Numbered from the stretch's first letter, positions 29,040 to 42,090 are shown. The stretch is DNA of 64,000 bases from Sindora glabra (GCA_020226215.1 CM035234.1:72185135-72249134), one strand, 5' to 3'. Numbers and translations are program-made. The notes: generated by a model from the letters alone, not told the origin.

Positions 29040-31040
29040 TTGAGATCTAAAAAGGATAATCCAATAGTGAAATACTTAACTTTTTAAAAAGTGAAACTCT
29101 CAATAGCATTACCTATTTAGATTTAAATAATAGATTTGTCCTCAAAGGATTGGTAAAGCTATCATCTAGGTGGCAATCCCTTTTATGGCCACATGGTCAT
29201 CTTTCATTAATCATGGATCATTTCTTATCGTTATAAGCAGTAGCACTAAATGACATGAAAGCCAAAGTTAAATTTAGGTTATGAATGACATGGCATATGC
29301 CGTGGCATTCAAGAGTTAATTAGGTGTAAGACCCTAATAACAAAATAGCATATTTATTAAATATTAAAAAAAAAGAACTTTATGCATAACTATCAATGAT
29401 GACTAATAAAACAAGTCATCTTATCATGGTATTTCTCTTTTTAGTTTTCTAATATTTTATTATATAGATATTAATTTGAATGATAAAGCATTCAAAGCTT
29501 GTATTCACCTCTTAAATTTGCATCATATAGGATTTTCCCATTAGATATCCTAAAAAGGATAATCCTATAATAAAATACTTAATTTCTCGACGGGTAGAGC
29601 TCTCTATAGCATCACTTATTTAGGTTTAAATGATAAATTTGTCCTTGGAGGATGGTTAGGTTGTCATGTAGGTGGCAATCCTTCTTATAGTCACATGGTC
29701 ATCTTCCATTAGTTGTGGATCATCTTTTATCATTACAAACAACAATGCTAAATGACATGAGAGCTTGGGTCCAATTTAAGCTTCAAATGACATGGAATAT
29801 GTCATGTTATTTAAGAGTTAATAGGTTATAAAACCATCATAACAAGATAATGTATTTATTAAATCTTAAGAAAAATAAAATAAAATTTCATGCATAACTG
29901 CAATGATGAGTAACAAAATAAGTCATCTTGTTATGGTATTTCTCTTTTTAGTTTTCTAATATTTTAATGCATATTAGTTTGAATGACAAAGCTTTCAAGC
30001 TCTTATTCATATCATATAGGATTTTCCATAATATTTTTGTGCTTAGAGGATTGGTTGTGTTATTATCTAGGTGGCAATCCCTCTTATGGCTATATGGTTA
30101 TTTTCTATTAGTTGTAAATCATCTTCTATCATTAAAAACAATAGTGCTAAATGATATAAGAGTTAGGACCAAATTTAGGCTATGAATGACATGCCATATG
30201 CCATGTCATTCAAAAGTGAATAGGGAATGATGACTAATAAAACAAATCATCTTGTTATGGTATTTCTCTTTTTAGTTTTTTAATATTTTATTATGTGGAC
30301 ATCAATTTGAATGACAAGGCATTTGGAGCTAATATCCACCTCTTAAATTCACATTATATAGGATTTTTGCATTAGAGATCTAGAAACAGACAATCTAATA
30401 GTGAAATACTTAACTTCTTGGAAGGTGGAGTTCTTAATAATATTATGTGTTTAGGTCTAAAAAATAGATTTGCCTTAAAGGATTAGTTGGGTTATCATCT
30501 AGGTGGCAATCACTTTCATAGCTATATGGTCATCTTTCATTGGTTGTGGAATATCTCCCTTCATTACAAATAACAATGCTAAATGGCATGAGCCAAGGCC
30601 AAACTTGAATTACAAATGATATGGCATATGTTATGTCATTTAAGAGTCAATAAGGTGTAAGACCCTCATAACAAAACAAAGCATTTACTAACTATTATAA
30701 AAAAATATAAAATGGAGCTTTAAGCATAACTATTGACAATGATTAACAAAATAACTCATCTTAGTACCCCCATGGGTTCCAAACCCATGGGTATGTGGCA
30801 AAATGTAAGCCATTAGATGAGTGAGGCCATTGACTTAGTCAACTCATCTAATGGCTTAGATTTAGCCACATCCCCATGGGTTTGGAACCCATGGGGGTAA
30901 CATAGAATTCCCCCTTATCTTATTATGTTATTTCTCTTTTTAATTTTTTAATATTTTATTACATGGACATCAGTTTGAATGACAAAGCATTCAGAGTTTA
31001 TATTTTCCTTTTAAATTTATATTACATAGGATTTTCCCAT
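29040..31040. repeat. Tandem array of four long units (about 400-500 bp)
   Basis: The marker 'taggtggcaatcc' occurs at about 29167, 29669, 30068 and 30500, always followed by 'atggtcat.tt.catt' and later 'atgacatggcatatg.c.tg', 'tatttctctttttagttttt' and 'ataggattttcc'. Unit lengths differ through internal deletions: the third copy lacks about 100 bp. The last unit carries a 135-bp foldback insertion. No open reading frame is shared between units, so it is noncoding. Confidence 0.9.
30765..30899. mobile_element. Foldback MITE inside the last tandem unit
   Basis: A 135-bp near-perfect inverted repeat. The left arm begins 'tacccccatgggttccaaac', the right arm is its reverse complement, and the arms are about 58 bp with few mismatches around an 18-bp centre. 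It interrupts the 'catctt(g/a)ttatgg' sequence that is continuous in the other three units, so it is an insertion. The target duplication may be 'tctta', but a short extra tail (to about 30914) makes this uncertain. Confidence 0.8.
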
Positions 31041-31305
31041 TATAACCAAATAACTCAAGTTTGTGTGAATTGCTCTTTTACACTTCACTCTCACTATCCC
31101 ATTTTCTCTATCTAACCACTCTCATTGTCCTACTATCTTTAGAGTTGTTGAAATAGCTTAATTCAATTCTATCAAACTAGCCTAATGGATAAAAAATTAT
31201 ATGTTAACCTTATCATAGGTTGGATTATTACAATGTCAATTTCAATTTCAATTCTAAATTAACTTTCATTAGGTGGTTCCAAGTATGTTTTACAACTTGT
31301 TATAC

Positions 31306-31430
<125 letters not shown>

Positions 31431-31533
31431 ATCACTTATTTGGTTATTTCTAACTTCACATTATTAGTTAATTAAAATGAACTATTATTATTATTATTAA
31501 TATAATTATATTTTGTTATTATCATTTATAAAC

Positions 31534-31580
<47 letters not shown>
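31534..31580. repeat. (TTA)n microsatellite
   Basis: About 15 TTA/TAT units, 100 bp after the compound repeat. Confidence 0.97.
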
Positions 31581-33019
31581 GGATATAACTAAAATAGTAA
31601 GAAAATAAATTAAAACATAACCATTTTTAATATAGAAAATCCACTAAAATATATATATATGAATGTATCACTATTTTATAGTAGTAATAATAATTTATTA
31701 CTTTAATTAATATATTTATTTAATTATAGTAATTATTTTATTTATGTTTGGTTATAATAATTACTTTATGCAATCATTTTTTATTAACTTTTAAGTGTTA
31801 TGATGATAAATTTAATTTCTCACATGATCTATATTATTTTTTAATTTTAAAAATTTTTTGTAATATTTATTGATAATATTAAATATATAAATTTATTATT
31901 TAATGTTAATTTTTTAATTTTAATATAATTATCTATTTAAATAAATTTATGTAATATATGTTAACAATATTAAATATATAAATTCATTAATTTTAATATT
32001 AAAAATTATACAATATTACTCATATATAATTTTTATATTATATATATATATTAAAGTATAATTATAATTATTAAAATATATATATGCACACAATAATAAA
32101 TTAATTATTTATCATTTACTAATATTACTAAACTTATGGGCTAATCTAATAATATGATAGATTAATACTTATCAATCTCAATCTTTTTCGAAATCAGGCT
32201 AACTAGTCATAATTCTTTATCAGGTCAAGCCACTGTAATTATTTTCTGTATTAATCTCAATATTGAGTTAGACAAAATTATACTAGCCTTAACTAATTTA
32301 TTAGATCCAACTCATTTCAATAACTCTAATTATCTTCATCTAACTTACGCTTTAAAATGACTTTGTAAGAGAAATTGCCTAAACCTTGGAAATCATAGCA
32401 CCACTAGCAACCATTGTTTAAGGAAAATTTAAAGTCACACTTATCCAATTTACGCAAGAATTCCCTTCACTTGTGATTAAAATTACCTCAGAAATTTTGA
32501 CACTATGAGATTCACATGAATTATTAACTTTTAAAAAAATAAGAGTTAATTTCTTTTTTATCTATTATTAGGATGCCGAAGGAATAGAATGGAAGCAAAT
32601 CAATCTTCTCTTTCTCCGTACTTCATTATCAAAAGTAAAATATTAACTTAATCTCATTCTCAGATCCAAAGAGTAAGAAAAGTTCATAGAGACTTTTGAG
32701 GGAAGGTAAAAAATGGTAAAAGAATTAAGAAAAAGGTTCAACTAATAAAATTAAATGTTATAAGTCCATACATAATTATCAATTAATTTCAAATATAAGT
32801 AAATAAAATTTTAAATTCATATATAATCAATAATTATTTTAAATTCTTTATCTCATATTAAAAATGTTCTTCCATCATATTATTATTTATATTGTTTTAT
32901 GTATATATAATATAATAAATTCATAAGCATATATTTAAAAAATACATAAATATTCTTATTTAAAACATTTTACATATTACAAATTAAATGCAAAACAATA
33001 TATTTTAAATCTTAAGTTA
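31581..33019. other. Intergenic, nothing recognised
   Basis: Nearly pure A/T from 31640 to 32110. More balanced at 32150-32730, without coding signals. Confidence 0.5.
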
Positions 33020-33640
33020 AGGTAGTGATAAAACCCTATAGATCTAGATTTTAAGTGTGATATCTATAAAATAGAAAAAAGACACTCCAATGTCTAGGTC
33101 AATATAAGTAGAAGAAAAGTATAAATAAAAGAGAGAATTATATCTTGTAGATAGAATGGTAAAGGGTACTATATATAGAGTGCGGTTATAATGTTGAAAG
33201 GTAAGGTAGTAATTGTCATTGTCACTTACCTCTATTTAATCATGATGTTTTGAAGAGGAATTTTTTTTAAGAGAAATAAAGAATCAAAGGTGGTGCTCTA
33301 AAGACACCTCAATTAATTAGGTTAATATGTGTCATAATAAAGAAATATAAAGCACAAAGTATTAGATCAGGATAGGTGTTTGAGAAATTAACTTAGATGC
33401 CTGGGGATATCTTCCTAATCTTTGATATAGTGTGAGGGTGTGTAGCTCGCTTGAAATTTATATTATAAGCTCATAGATCATTTACTTAATTCTTAAATTA
33501 CGAATTTCTAACTAATTTTCTTGACCTTTGCTAATTCAATTGGTCATTGCTAAGAAATCCCATTATATTAGTTCCATTTCCATATAGGCTTATGTGTAGC
33601 AATCACTTTTTTAGGGTTGAATATCCTATAAAATGGGGAT
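33020..33640. repeat. Dispersed repeat, long copy
   Basis: The first about 210 bp is repeated, in the same orientation and diverged, at 35414-35610. Shared landmarks are 'gatct(a)gattttaagtgtga', 'agaaaagtataaataaa' and 'tatatatagag.g.g..tataat.ttgaaag'. The family looks like LTR sequence, but no internal coding region lies between the copies. Confidence 0.55.
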
Positions 33641-34142
33641 GATGAATTAGTGCAAAAATTTCATGAATTAACTTTTAATAATGGGCTATACAACATGGAT
33701 GGGTAGAAGATAATCTATAAAGTGTTTATCTCCTCTTTAACATACAATTAAGTGCTTTTAAGGGTCTTAGTTAAATTTAAAAGTAATTGATAAAGGCAAT
33801 TAATAATAATATTTGTTTCTCTTTTTCATATTATGAATAACTATGTTGAATATGCTACTAAGACATATAAATGTTATTAATAAAGATTTAAAGCTAATTA
33901 TTAAAATTATAAGTATTTATCATGCTCTAATTCGATCTCGTGGAGAACGAATACAAAAATTTTGAACTATAACATAGGAAATAAAATGTGATAATACTTT
34001 ACTTTTGAGGATATGGTAATTATGTAACAAGGTTATGATAACTATGTAAAGAATCATGATAAGCATATATTTAAAGTTATCTATAATGTGGAAAACAAGT
34101 ATACTAATTAAAGTCTCTATTAATTTCATTGATTTTAAAACT

Positions 34143-34191
<49 letters not shown>

Positions 34192-35413
34192 AATTTGAAA
34201 TTTGGATTTCAATAAGAAAGAATTATGTTATAATCTTTCAAAAAGGAAAGAATCATATCATTTGAAATAATTTCAAATTTCATATTTCATATTTTTTTCA
34301 ACATGAAAAGAGTCCCACTATTTAAAATAATTTCAAATATATTTTTCTTATCAACCAATATGAAAACATTTTTTAAACATCCATATAGGTATATTGATTG
34401 ATATAATATTCATATATGGAAACATGAAGCTATATTTTTTTCTATTTTTTTAAAAATAAAATCTAATACAAGGAAATCAATATAAAACTTTGATTTTCAT
34501 TATATATTTTTCACATCGTCACATTACAAATAAAAGATCACATATGAATGCTTTTTACATGATTTCATATAATCATAGCCATATTTAATTTCAAAATAAA
34601 ATAAAATCATATATAAGTTCTAGAATTCAATGTGATATAAGGAAATCATGTAAAATGAAAATAGATGATTTATAAGTATAACATGATTTCATGTAAAACA
34701 AAAAATTGAAATATCATTTTCCTTATACGTTTTTCAAAATTAAGTCAAATCTCATTTAGTATTCATATATTAAAGCATTTTTTGTAAAAATAGAAAAGGA
34801 TTTCACACAAAATGACACCATTTAACGTGAAAACAAATAAAATATTTTTTTATGTAAAATGGGAATATTGATACCATCCCATTTTTGAAAAGCTTGATTT
34901 TATATAAAATATGATTCCATTGTTTGATTTTTTTTCTTATTTCATTAAAGGTAATTAACGAAACTGAAGACGATTGAGAAAATAGATACATCTAGAAAAC
35001 TCTACAATCATATAGTGCTTGCTAGTGAAAACATGGATTAAAATATTGAAAGAGAATCTTAAATTTGATCATGCTGATCATCTATTTGGACTCCTTTTAT
35101 AATCATTGATTGTGATTTACCATAAAATATTGTCAATAAAAATAAAATTGAAATAAAGAATGTAATCATCAGTTAAACCAAATAACAATGATGTTCTTGC
35201 ATAAATATAAAAAAACCATCATCAGTAATTAATCACCAGAAAATTGAATTTTTTGGCCCAAGAAACCTTCTTTCTTGATTGTGATAATCATTTAGGAAAT
35301 TGGAAAAATCGGCATAGAATTTCAAAACTAATGATGCCTTATCATGGTAGCCGAAAAGGAAAAAAAATCTATTTAGTTAAGAAATATGACCAAGGAAGTC
35401 ATAGATCGTATTA
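33641..35413. other. Intergenic, AT-rich, contains (AT)n
   Basis: Contains an (AT)n run at 34148-34183. After it come several partly self-complementary stretches built of 'atttcaaat' and 'catgatttcat' words (34190-34740). No gene is supported. Confidence 0.5.
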
Positions 35414-35610
35414 ATGACAAAACTCTTTAGATTTGGATCCTAAATGTGAGACTTGCAAAATAAAGAAAAGATTTTGATGCCAAAATCAATATGAATATAA
35501 GAAAAATATAAGTAAATGAGAGTATTAAATCTCATAGATAAAGTGGTAAGAAATATTATATATAGAACATGAATATAATATTGAAAGATAAAATTATAAT
35601 TATTATTATT
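35414..35610. repeat. Dispersed repeat, short copy
   Basis: Diverged partial copy of 33020-33230, truncated after 'attataattattatt'. Confidence 0.6.
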
Positions 35611-35816
35611 AGGTAGGGCACAATAGGATGCGAATTTTGATTTTTGCCTTGAGCTCCTTAGTCAAGTATTATGCTTAGGTTTTAAAATTTTGCCTTAGTA
35701 TGCAACAACATTGTTGACTACCCCTGTTTAACAAGCCCTTGAGTTAATGTCCTATTCTTGAGACCAAATCCTATAATTTGAGTACCTTACTTGGTCAATC
35801 GTGTGTGAGAGTAGCT

Positions 35817-37845
35817 CAAACAACAACAACAATAACAAAGCCTTATCCTACTAAGTGAGTCAGCTACATGGATCATACAATGTCATTGGGCTTTATCAGA
35901 AACTAGATTTTCAGTAATATTATTTACTAGAAGATCCCTTTTTATAACTCCTCCCAATGTCCTTTTTGGCCCCTCTTTACACCTTTTACAAGCTTAAAAA
36001 ATCATGTGATTGACTCTTCTCATTAGTGCTTTAATGGCCTTCTTTACATATAATTAAACTACCTTAATTAATTTTCTGTCATTTTCTCCTTAATAGGTGC
36101 ACACCAATATGCCCTTGTATGCATTCATTTTGTATTTTATCATATCTTGTATGACTACACATCTATCTTAACATGCTCATTTTCGCTACCTTTATTTTTT
36201 GCTCTTGTTATCCTTTTAAAGCCTAACATTTACTATCATAAAGCATAGCTAGTTATATAGTAGTCCAATTAACTTCCTGTTAAGTTTAATAGGTACTTTG
36301 TAGTCACAAATAACTCTTGATGCCTTTCTCTAGTTTAACCATTCAACTTGTATCTTCTGTATGACATCTTCATCAATTTTTCCATTGTTTTATAATATAA
36401 ATCCCAGATAGTTAAATTTAGATACTTATAATATGACATACTCTCCAATTCTTACCTCCAAATCATTTTTATTTTGCTTCTTATTAAATTTGTAATGCAT
36501 ATACTCTATTTTACTCCTATTCAAGTAAAAACCCTTTGATTCCAATATTTATCTCCAAAGCTCCAATTTATAGTTAACCTATTTCCGTCATTCCTTAATC
36601 AGAACTATATCATCCACAAATAATATACATTTAGGGATAGTTTCTTGTATGTCATTGGTAAGAACATGCAAAACTAGATTAAATAAGTAAGGACTCAAGG
36701 CTGAACCCTAATATAGACTTATCCTTATATTAAAACCCTCTATCTTTACTTTGTGAGTTCTTACACTTATAGTTACTCTATTATATATGTCCTGTATAGG
36801 CCAGATATATGCGACATGAACTCTTTTCTTTTCCAAAGCCTTCCACAACACTTCTCTTGGTACTCGATCATAAGCTTTTTCTAAATCAATGAAAATCATA
36901 TATAAGTCTTTTTCTTTACTTCAATACTTTTCCATCAACCCTTATAGAAGATAAATAGCTTCTGTTGCAGATCTTCTTGGCATAAATCCAAATTGGTTCT
37001 CTATAATCCTGATCTCATATTTTAATTTATGCTCAATCACTTTTTTCCCTATAGTTTCATAGTATGACTCATAAGTTTTATCCCTCGATAGTTTGCATAG
37101 TTTTGGATATCTCTTTTGTTCTTATATATAAGTACCAAAATATTTTTCCTTCACTTATTTGACATTTTCTTAAATCTTAAAATCTTATTAAATAACTTAG
37201 TGAGTCAGAAGATATCCTACTCTCCTAAACATTTCCAAATTTTAAAGGAATATCATTTTGACTAATGACTTTACCATTATCCATCCTCTTAAGAGCTTTT
37301 TTAACCTCCCCAACTTGAATCCTACGATAATGAGCTAAATTTTGTTTATTCTCTTGGGTTTCTAATCCTTCCATATCCCTAGCCAATCCTTACTTGTTAT
37401 TGAAAAGCTTATAAAAGTATTTCTTCCATCTCTTTTTGATATTTTTATCTATGAGTAGAACTTGTCCTTCTTCATCCTTAATACACCTTACTTGATCTAA
37501 GTCTCTTGATTTTCTTTTTCTATTTTTGACAAGTTTATAAATCTTTCATTCTCCATTCTTTGTTCCTAGATCTCAATAGAATTCCACAAAAGTTTTAAAT
37601 CATGCCTCACTCACTGCCTTTTTGATCTTATTCCTAACCATCCAATACCTTTCCCACTTTTCAACATTGTCACATACATATAATGTCTTAAAACATTCCT
37701 TTTTAGTTTTGACATTTTTCCTATACACTTTCATTTTACCACCAAAATTCTTTATCTCTCAATCCAAAGCCTTTATAAGAAATAACTTAGGCCTAGATTA
37801 ATCTTCAAATACCTTCAAAATTCCCTTAAATGCAATCAATCATGA
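35817..37845 (-). mobile_element. 5'-truncated RTE-type LINE, dead
   Basis: Read on the minus strand, this is the reverse transcriptase and C-terminal part of a plant RTE-type non-LTR retrotransposon. It ends in a (TTG)n-type tail, seen on the plus strand as 'caacaacaacaataacaaag' at 35821. The 3' end just before the tail matches the 'catgtagc.gac...ctaagt' terminal sequence shared by plant RTE LINEs and Au-type SINEs. The 5' limit is approximate. The endonuclease domain is missing, as expected of 5'-truncated insertion. Confidence 0.85.
36200..37845 (-). pseudogene. RTE LINE reverse transcriptase pseudogene
   Basis: On the minus strand, recognisable blocks in order are 'KAVSEA' near 37620, 'VGEVKKALKRMDNGKV' near 37300, 'NQFGFMPRRSATEAIYLL' near 36980, 'MIFIDLEKAYDRVPREVLWK' (36899-36840), 'SALSPYLF' near 36690, the catalytic F-V-D-D-I-V at about 36600-36620, 'RSKIEYMHYKF' near 36500 and the 3' domain 'MSMLR*MCSHTRYDKI' near 36150. 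The polymerase YADD box is thus F-V-D-D. More than ten stop codons and several frameshifts interrupt it, so no functional protein can be made. Confidence 0.85.
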
Positions 37846-38206
37846 TATTGTCACATTTTTTTATGTTCATACATTCTTATATTTTTCTTATCAAATATAA
37901 GATTACTATTTTTTCTATATAAAAACAGTAGATGATAAATTTTTTTGTAATAAAAATATTTTCAAAAATCAAACTCATTCTTAATTAAATCTCAAATTCA
38001 AGATCTTTTATCTAAAATGTTCAGACCCGACCTTCAGTATAAAAAGAAATAACACAAGCACATCCAAAATTATTTGTTATCACGAATCATCAGTAATTTG
38101 TAAAAGAGGGGACTTTGTCTAAGGGACCAAAATTTCTAAACGTCTGACATTTCACTAATTTTAAAAGTTAAAAGGAAAATCTAAATTAAAGCTACAAAAT
38201 GAATAT

Positions 38207-38500
38207 AAGGTCCCATTTATTTGGCGGTAAAATATTCTTTTATAAAAAAATATCATTTCCAAATATAATAGTAAAAAAGTGACATACCATTATATTATAT
38301 GCTATTATATAGTTTGTAATTTAAAAAATGATATCTAGATTTATGATAATAAAAAATAAATTTATTTTTAAAATAAAAAATATTACTTTTGTCAAAACCC
38401 TCTCTATTTAATATTAAATAAATAAAATATTTTATTTTATTTTAATACTTTATAACTATATTTATAAAAAAATGTTAATCCTTCGAAATAAACAGATCTT
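38207..38500. mobile_element. Small hAT-like MITE
   Basis: The left end 'aaggtcccatttatttggcg' and the inverted right end 'aagatctgtttatttcgaag' are imperfect inverted repeats of the same general family as the element in GILT intron 4. The interior is A/T-rich. No clean 8-bp duplication was found. Confidence 0.5.
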
Positions 38501-40292
38501 AAAAAAATTGCATTTTATTCTTTTTAGACTTCTCTCCCCCAAGCTCATGATCTTGGGATACTATACGGAAGATTTTCAAATTAGACACTTCTCGATAATG
38601 ATTTATGACTACCCAGAAAGATATAACAAACTGAAATATCTGTAGAAAGTCAGTTATTCAACTACACGCAAACGAAGTATTAATGGGTTGACCCCACCGA
38701 CAAGCACTCAGACAATAAACGAAATATTCAGAGCTCTAAAAGCAAAGGATGTTTCGAGTATACCAATATGATTTTTTTTTAAATTATAAAGGGGACATTT
38801 CCAGTATAACAATATGATTTTTTTTTTAATTTGTAATACTTTACATAAAATTTATAATTTTCTTATAAAATCTCATAACAATTCTGTAAATTTTTGTCGT
38901 ATAAAATTATTGTTCAAGATTTATAAATAAAATTATGAAATTTTATGAAAAAATTATAAATTTTTTATAAATAGTTACATTTATATAATTTATATTATAT
39001 GAAAAAGTTACGAAATCTTATAAAAATTATAAATTTTTATAAGATTATCTTATAAAATTTACAAAAATTTATATCAGTAAGATTTTTTTCTCTGGAAGTT
39101 ATACGGAGACAAACCCCAAAAAATCCGGAGAGAAAATGGATATGAGAGCAAAAACGGATTGATTTGTTGTAATATGTAGCGTCGGATAGCCTCACTCTCA
39201 AGCATTCAAAGATCCGAATCTTTGAAAGGTTCGAGCCATAAAATAGATGTTTGAAAAAATACATGACAAATAAACATTGAAGCAGAAGACATCCTATTGC
39301 TTGACGAGCCCAAGTTGACCTGGTCAAATAAAGTCAACCTAGATTCTTCTCTTCTTATTCTCAATTTTTCTTTGTTTTAATTTCTTACTTTCAAAGTATG
39401 AGTTTAATGAGTTATTGTTGGAAAGTTTATTGAGGCTATTTTCAAATAAAACCACTTTCATAAAACAAGGGTTTTATCACGGTACATCCTTGAAAAAAAT
39501 GAAGAACGAGTTTTTATTAAAGTCTACACAAAAATTATAAAATTTTAAAAAATTATAAAATCTATACATGCTAAGATTCAAAGTATTTATAGATTTTTAT
39601 GCAATAAGTATTAAAAAAAACTTATAACTTTATTATTTAAAGTTGCAATTAAAATTTTCAAAAAATATTTTGGGCCTTTTACGAAAGATTGCAACATCGT
39701 GGTTTTGTTTGATTTGTTGGAAAAAAAAAATTTCGCAAGAAAATTTCATTTGATTGTATATAGCTAAATAAGTTTCATGCTACTTATATACCTTATTATG
39801 ATTAAAAAATAATAATGCATTCATTGTATATTAGTTGTAACAAAAAATAACCTTTTCTTCGAAATAAATAACAAATATGCATTTTCTATTATCTTATTAT
39901 TATATAATTATAAATGCAAGTAAATCAATTTATTCATATACATTTTTCACTAAAAAAATAAAACTTTAATCAAAAGTTATAATATTTTATATAAAAATTG
40001 TAAAAATAAGAGTACTAGAAACACTGGTCTTTTAAAAGACAAAGCATAACTCCGTAAATAACGGTTAATGTCATATGTAAAAAACCTAAGAGAAAAATAC
40101 ATTAATCTTTCATGAATTTTAGTATAATTATATTTAGCTTTCCTTTAATTTCAAAATCTATTTAAATTTCCCTTATAAAAAATACTACGTTTAAATTTAA
40201 ATTTGATTTTTTTTTCAAAGAACTGATGAGAAAAGATAAATATAAAGTATAAATCTATCTATATAGATATCTTATATATTTTGTGACAATAT

Positions 40293-40300
<8 letters not shown>
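38501..40300. other. Low-repeat intergenic DNA, no gene confirmed
   Basis: The portions at 38510-38760 and 39090-39360 are less A/T-rich than their surroundings. A 96-codon minus-strand frame at 39037-39327 has no recognisable domain and no convincing splice partner. This may be remnant promoter or untranslated sequence, but I cannot assign it. Confidence 0.4.
39301..39337. promoter_or_regulatory. Cluster of four W-box cores
   Basis: TTGAC or its complement GTCAA occurs at 39301, 39315, 39323 and 39333 within 37 bp. TTGAC is the core bound by plant WRKY factors. No adjacent gene is established, so function is uncertain. Confidence 0.3.
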
Positions 40301-40327
<27 letters not shown>

Positions 40328-40867
40328 GGGAATATCTTAGATGATGATCGTGATGATACAAAAGTGTGTTGCTATAAATGAAGATTAAAGAAGCATAAAA
40401 TTAGCAAGACACAAATAACTTAATGTGGTTTAGTTTTTATCTTATTCTATGGATGAAAATGAGAAACAAATTGATTAATTTAAAAGAATTATAAAGAGAA
40501 TAAAAATAACATAATAATTCTCAAATTCATATTCTAGATACATTCAAAAATATCTTACAATGTACATATTCTTCAGTTTAAAAAAACTCACTAATTGTGG
40601 GATCTTAAGTGATTTTTATAAGGATTACAAATGTCAACACTCTCACTTTTCTCCTCTCATTAAACAAAACTTGCATTATACAAGTGTTTATAAGCTAAAA
40701 TCCTTACAAAAAGATAAATCTAACATGATCAAAATATTAAATAATAGAATTTATCCAATTTGGTCATAATCCTATCTCTTCAAAATTTAAACTTAAATAA
40801 GATGAAGACAAAATTAAAATATTATCCTATATAACAAAGAAGTAAGGTTTATCTCAAAATCTAAACA
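40328..40867 (-). repeat. Copia-like LTR, proposed 3' LTR on the minus strand
   Basis: On the minus strand it begins 'tgtttagattttgag' at 40867, directly after a 'acatggagat' polypurine tract (40868-40877), as at the 3' LTR of Copia elements. It is homologous end to end, at roughly 80 percent by eye, to 55156-55705. Its far end runs into an (AT)n microsatellite (about 40304-40327), which hides the terminus and any target duplication. Confidence 0.6.
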
Positions 40868-40877
40868 ATCTCCATGT
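40868..40877 (-). other. Polypurine tract of the Copia-like element
   Basis: Minus-strand 'acatggagat' lies immediately before the LTR start 'tgtt'. Its position and sequence are typical of the plus-strand priming site of plant Copia retrotransposons. Confidence 0.5.
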
Positions 40878-41189
40878 TAATACAAATTTTATCATCAAAA
40901 GTCTTCAACCTCTAAATCAAGAGTAATTTTAGATTAAGTAATTCTACTAAAGTTTAAATTAAATCTTCTTTATAGATGAAAGGCATCTTCAAAACTCCAC
41001 GCTTGTTATACTTAGAATATTAGGTAATATTATTTTACTTCTAATAATATTTTCCTACATATGGCAATTACTTATTTGTTGAAGATGTGTTTAGAGTAAA
41101 ATTTTGAATAAAGAAAATAGAATTTTATGATGAAAATAGGAAGAATAAATATAAATATGAACTAGTGTTTAATTAGAATTAAATAGGGG

Positions 41190-41640
41190 TCTATAGAGGA
41201 TATGTAAGATAATAATTTCTTGTTTTACCCCTGGAAGCCTTCAAAATGATAAAAATGCCCCTTTGGAGAATTAAACCCCCAAATACTATCATTTTTCCTT
41301 ATTTTTTGCCTTGCACCAACCAAGTCTTCTTTATCTTCTTTTTCTTCAAATAACTTTACCCCAAATTCTCTAACTTTAATAAGGAATTTAGCTAAGGAAG
41401 TCCAAGAATTATCATCACTTCTTCTTTAATTAAGATAACTCTCTATAATCCTAAGTTTTAGATAGAAAATCTTTAAAGTACAATTGATGATGATGGAAAT
41501 TAAGATTTTAATGCGATTTTCTTTATTAAGTGTTAAGTTTGGTAATCAAGCTACCTCCTCAATCTTACTTTAAGTCTCCTTCATCAATAAGTAAGTAGAT
41601 ACTTAAGTTAATTATTTTTTAAGAATTTGGTTGTATTTAA
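41190..41640 (+). repeat. LTR or leader-like repeat segment, plus strand
   Basis: Contains 'aaaatgataaaaatgcccct', a pyrimidine-rich run ('cttctttatcttctttttct') and 'aagtaagtagatacttaag'. The same order appears on the minus strand at 2455-2990. Probably noncoding retrotransposon sequence. Confidence 0.4.
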
Positions 41641-41844
41641 GGTCACATGTCAATTTTCATAAAGGAATTTGATGATTTAGCATGTATAGTTTTTATTGGT
41701 AGAATCTTGGTTGTTTTTGAGTTAGAAAATGCTTGTGAATGTTATTAGCTATGAACTTTTCATTGGTATTGTTAGATTGTGTAAAATATGGAAGAATTAT
41801 GCTAATGTTCAATGAAATTTAGTGTAGAGTTAGAAATTTTAGTC

Positions 41845-42090
41845 CATACTTGAATATGGTATTCAAATGTAATCTTGGGAAGAGCTTCCAACTAACCATA
41901 CTCAAGAACCTCTTTGACACTGAACATCTAAATGCTTGTATCCAAGTATGATATTCGAATATGGCTATGGAAGATATAACTCAAGGGCTATACTCAAATA
42001 TTATATTCGAGTATCAAGAAATTTAGTCTCGAGATTTGCAATCTCAAGTTAAAGATACTTAAGTATAGTACTCAAATATAAGCTTTAAAT
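41845..42090. repeat. Cluster of inverted 'tacTcgAaTat' motifs
   Basis: Variants of 'tactyraatat' and its complement recur at about 41848, 41862, 41945, 41953, 41986, 42003 and 42065, often as close inverted pairs such as 'atactcaaatattatattcg'. I know no function. It may be a structural part of an LTR. Confidence 0.5.
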
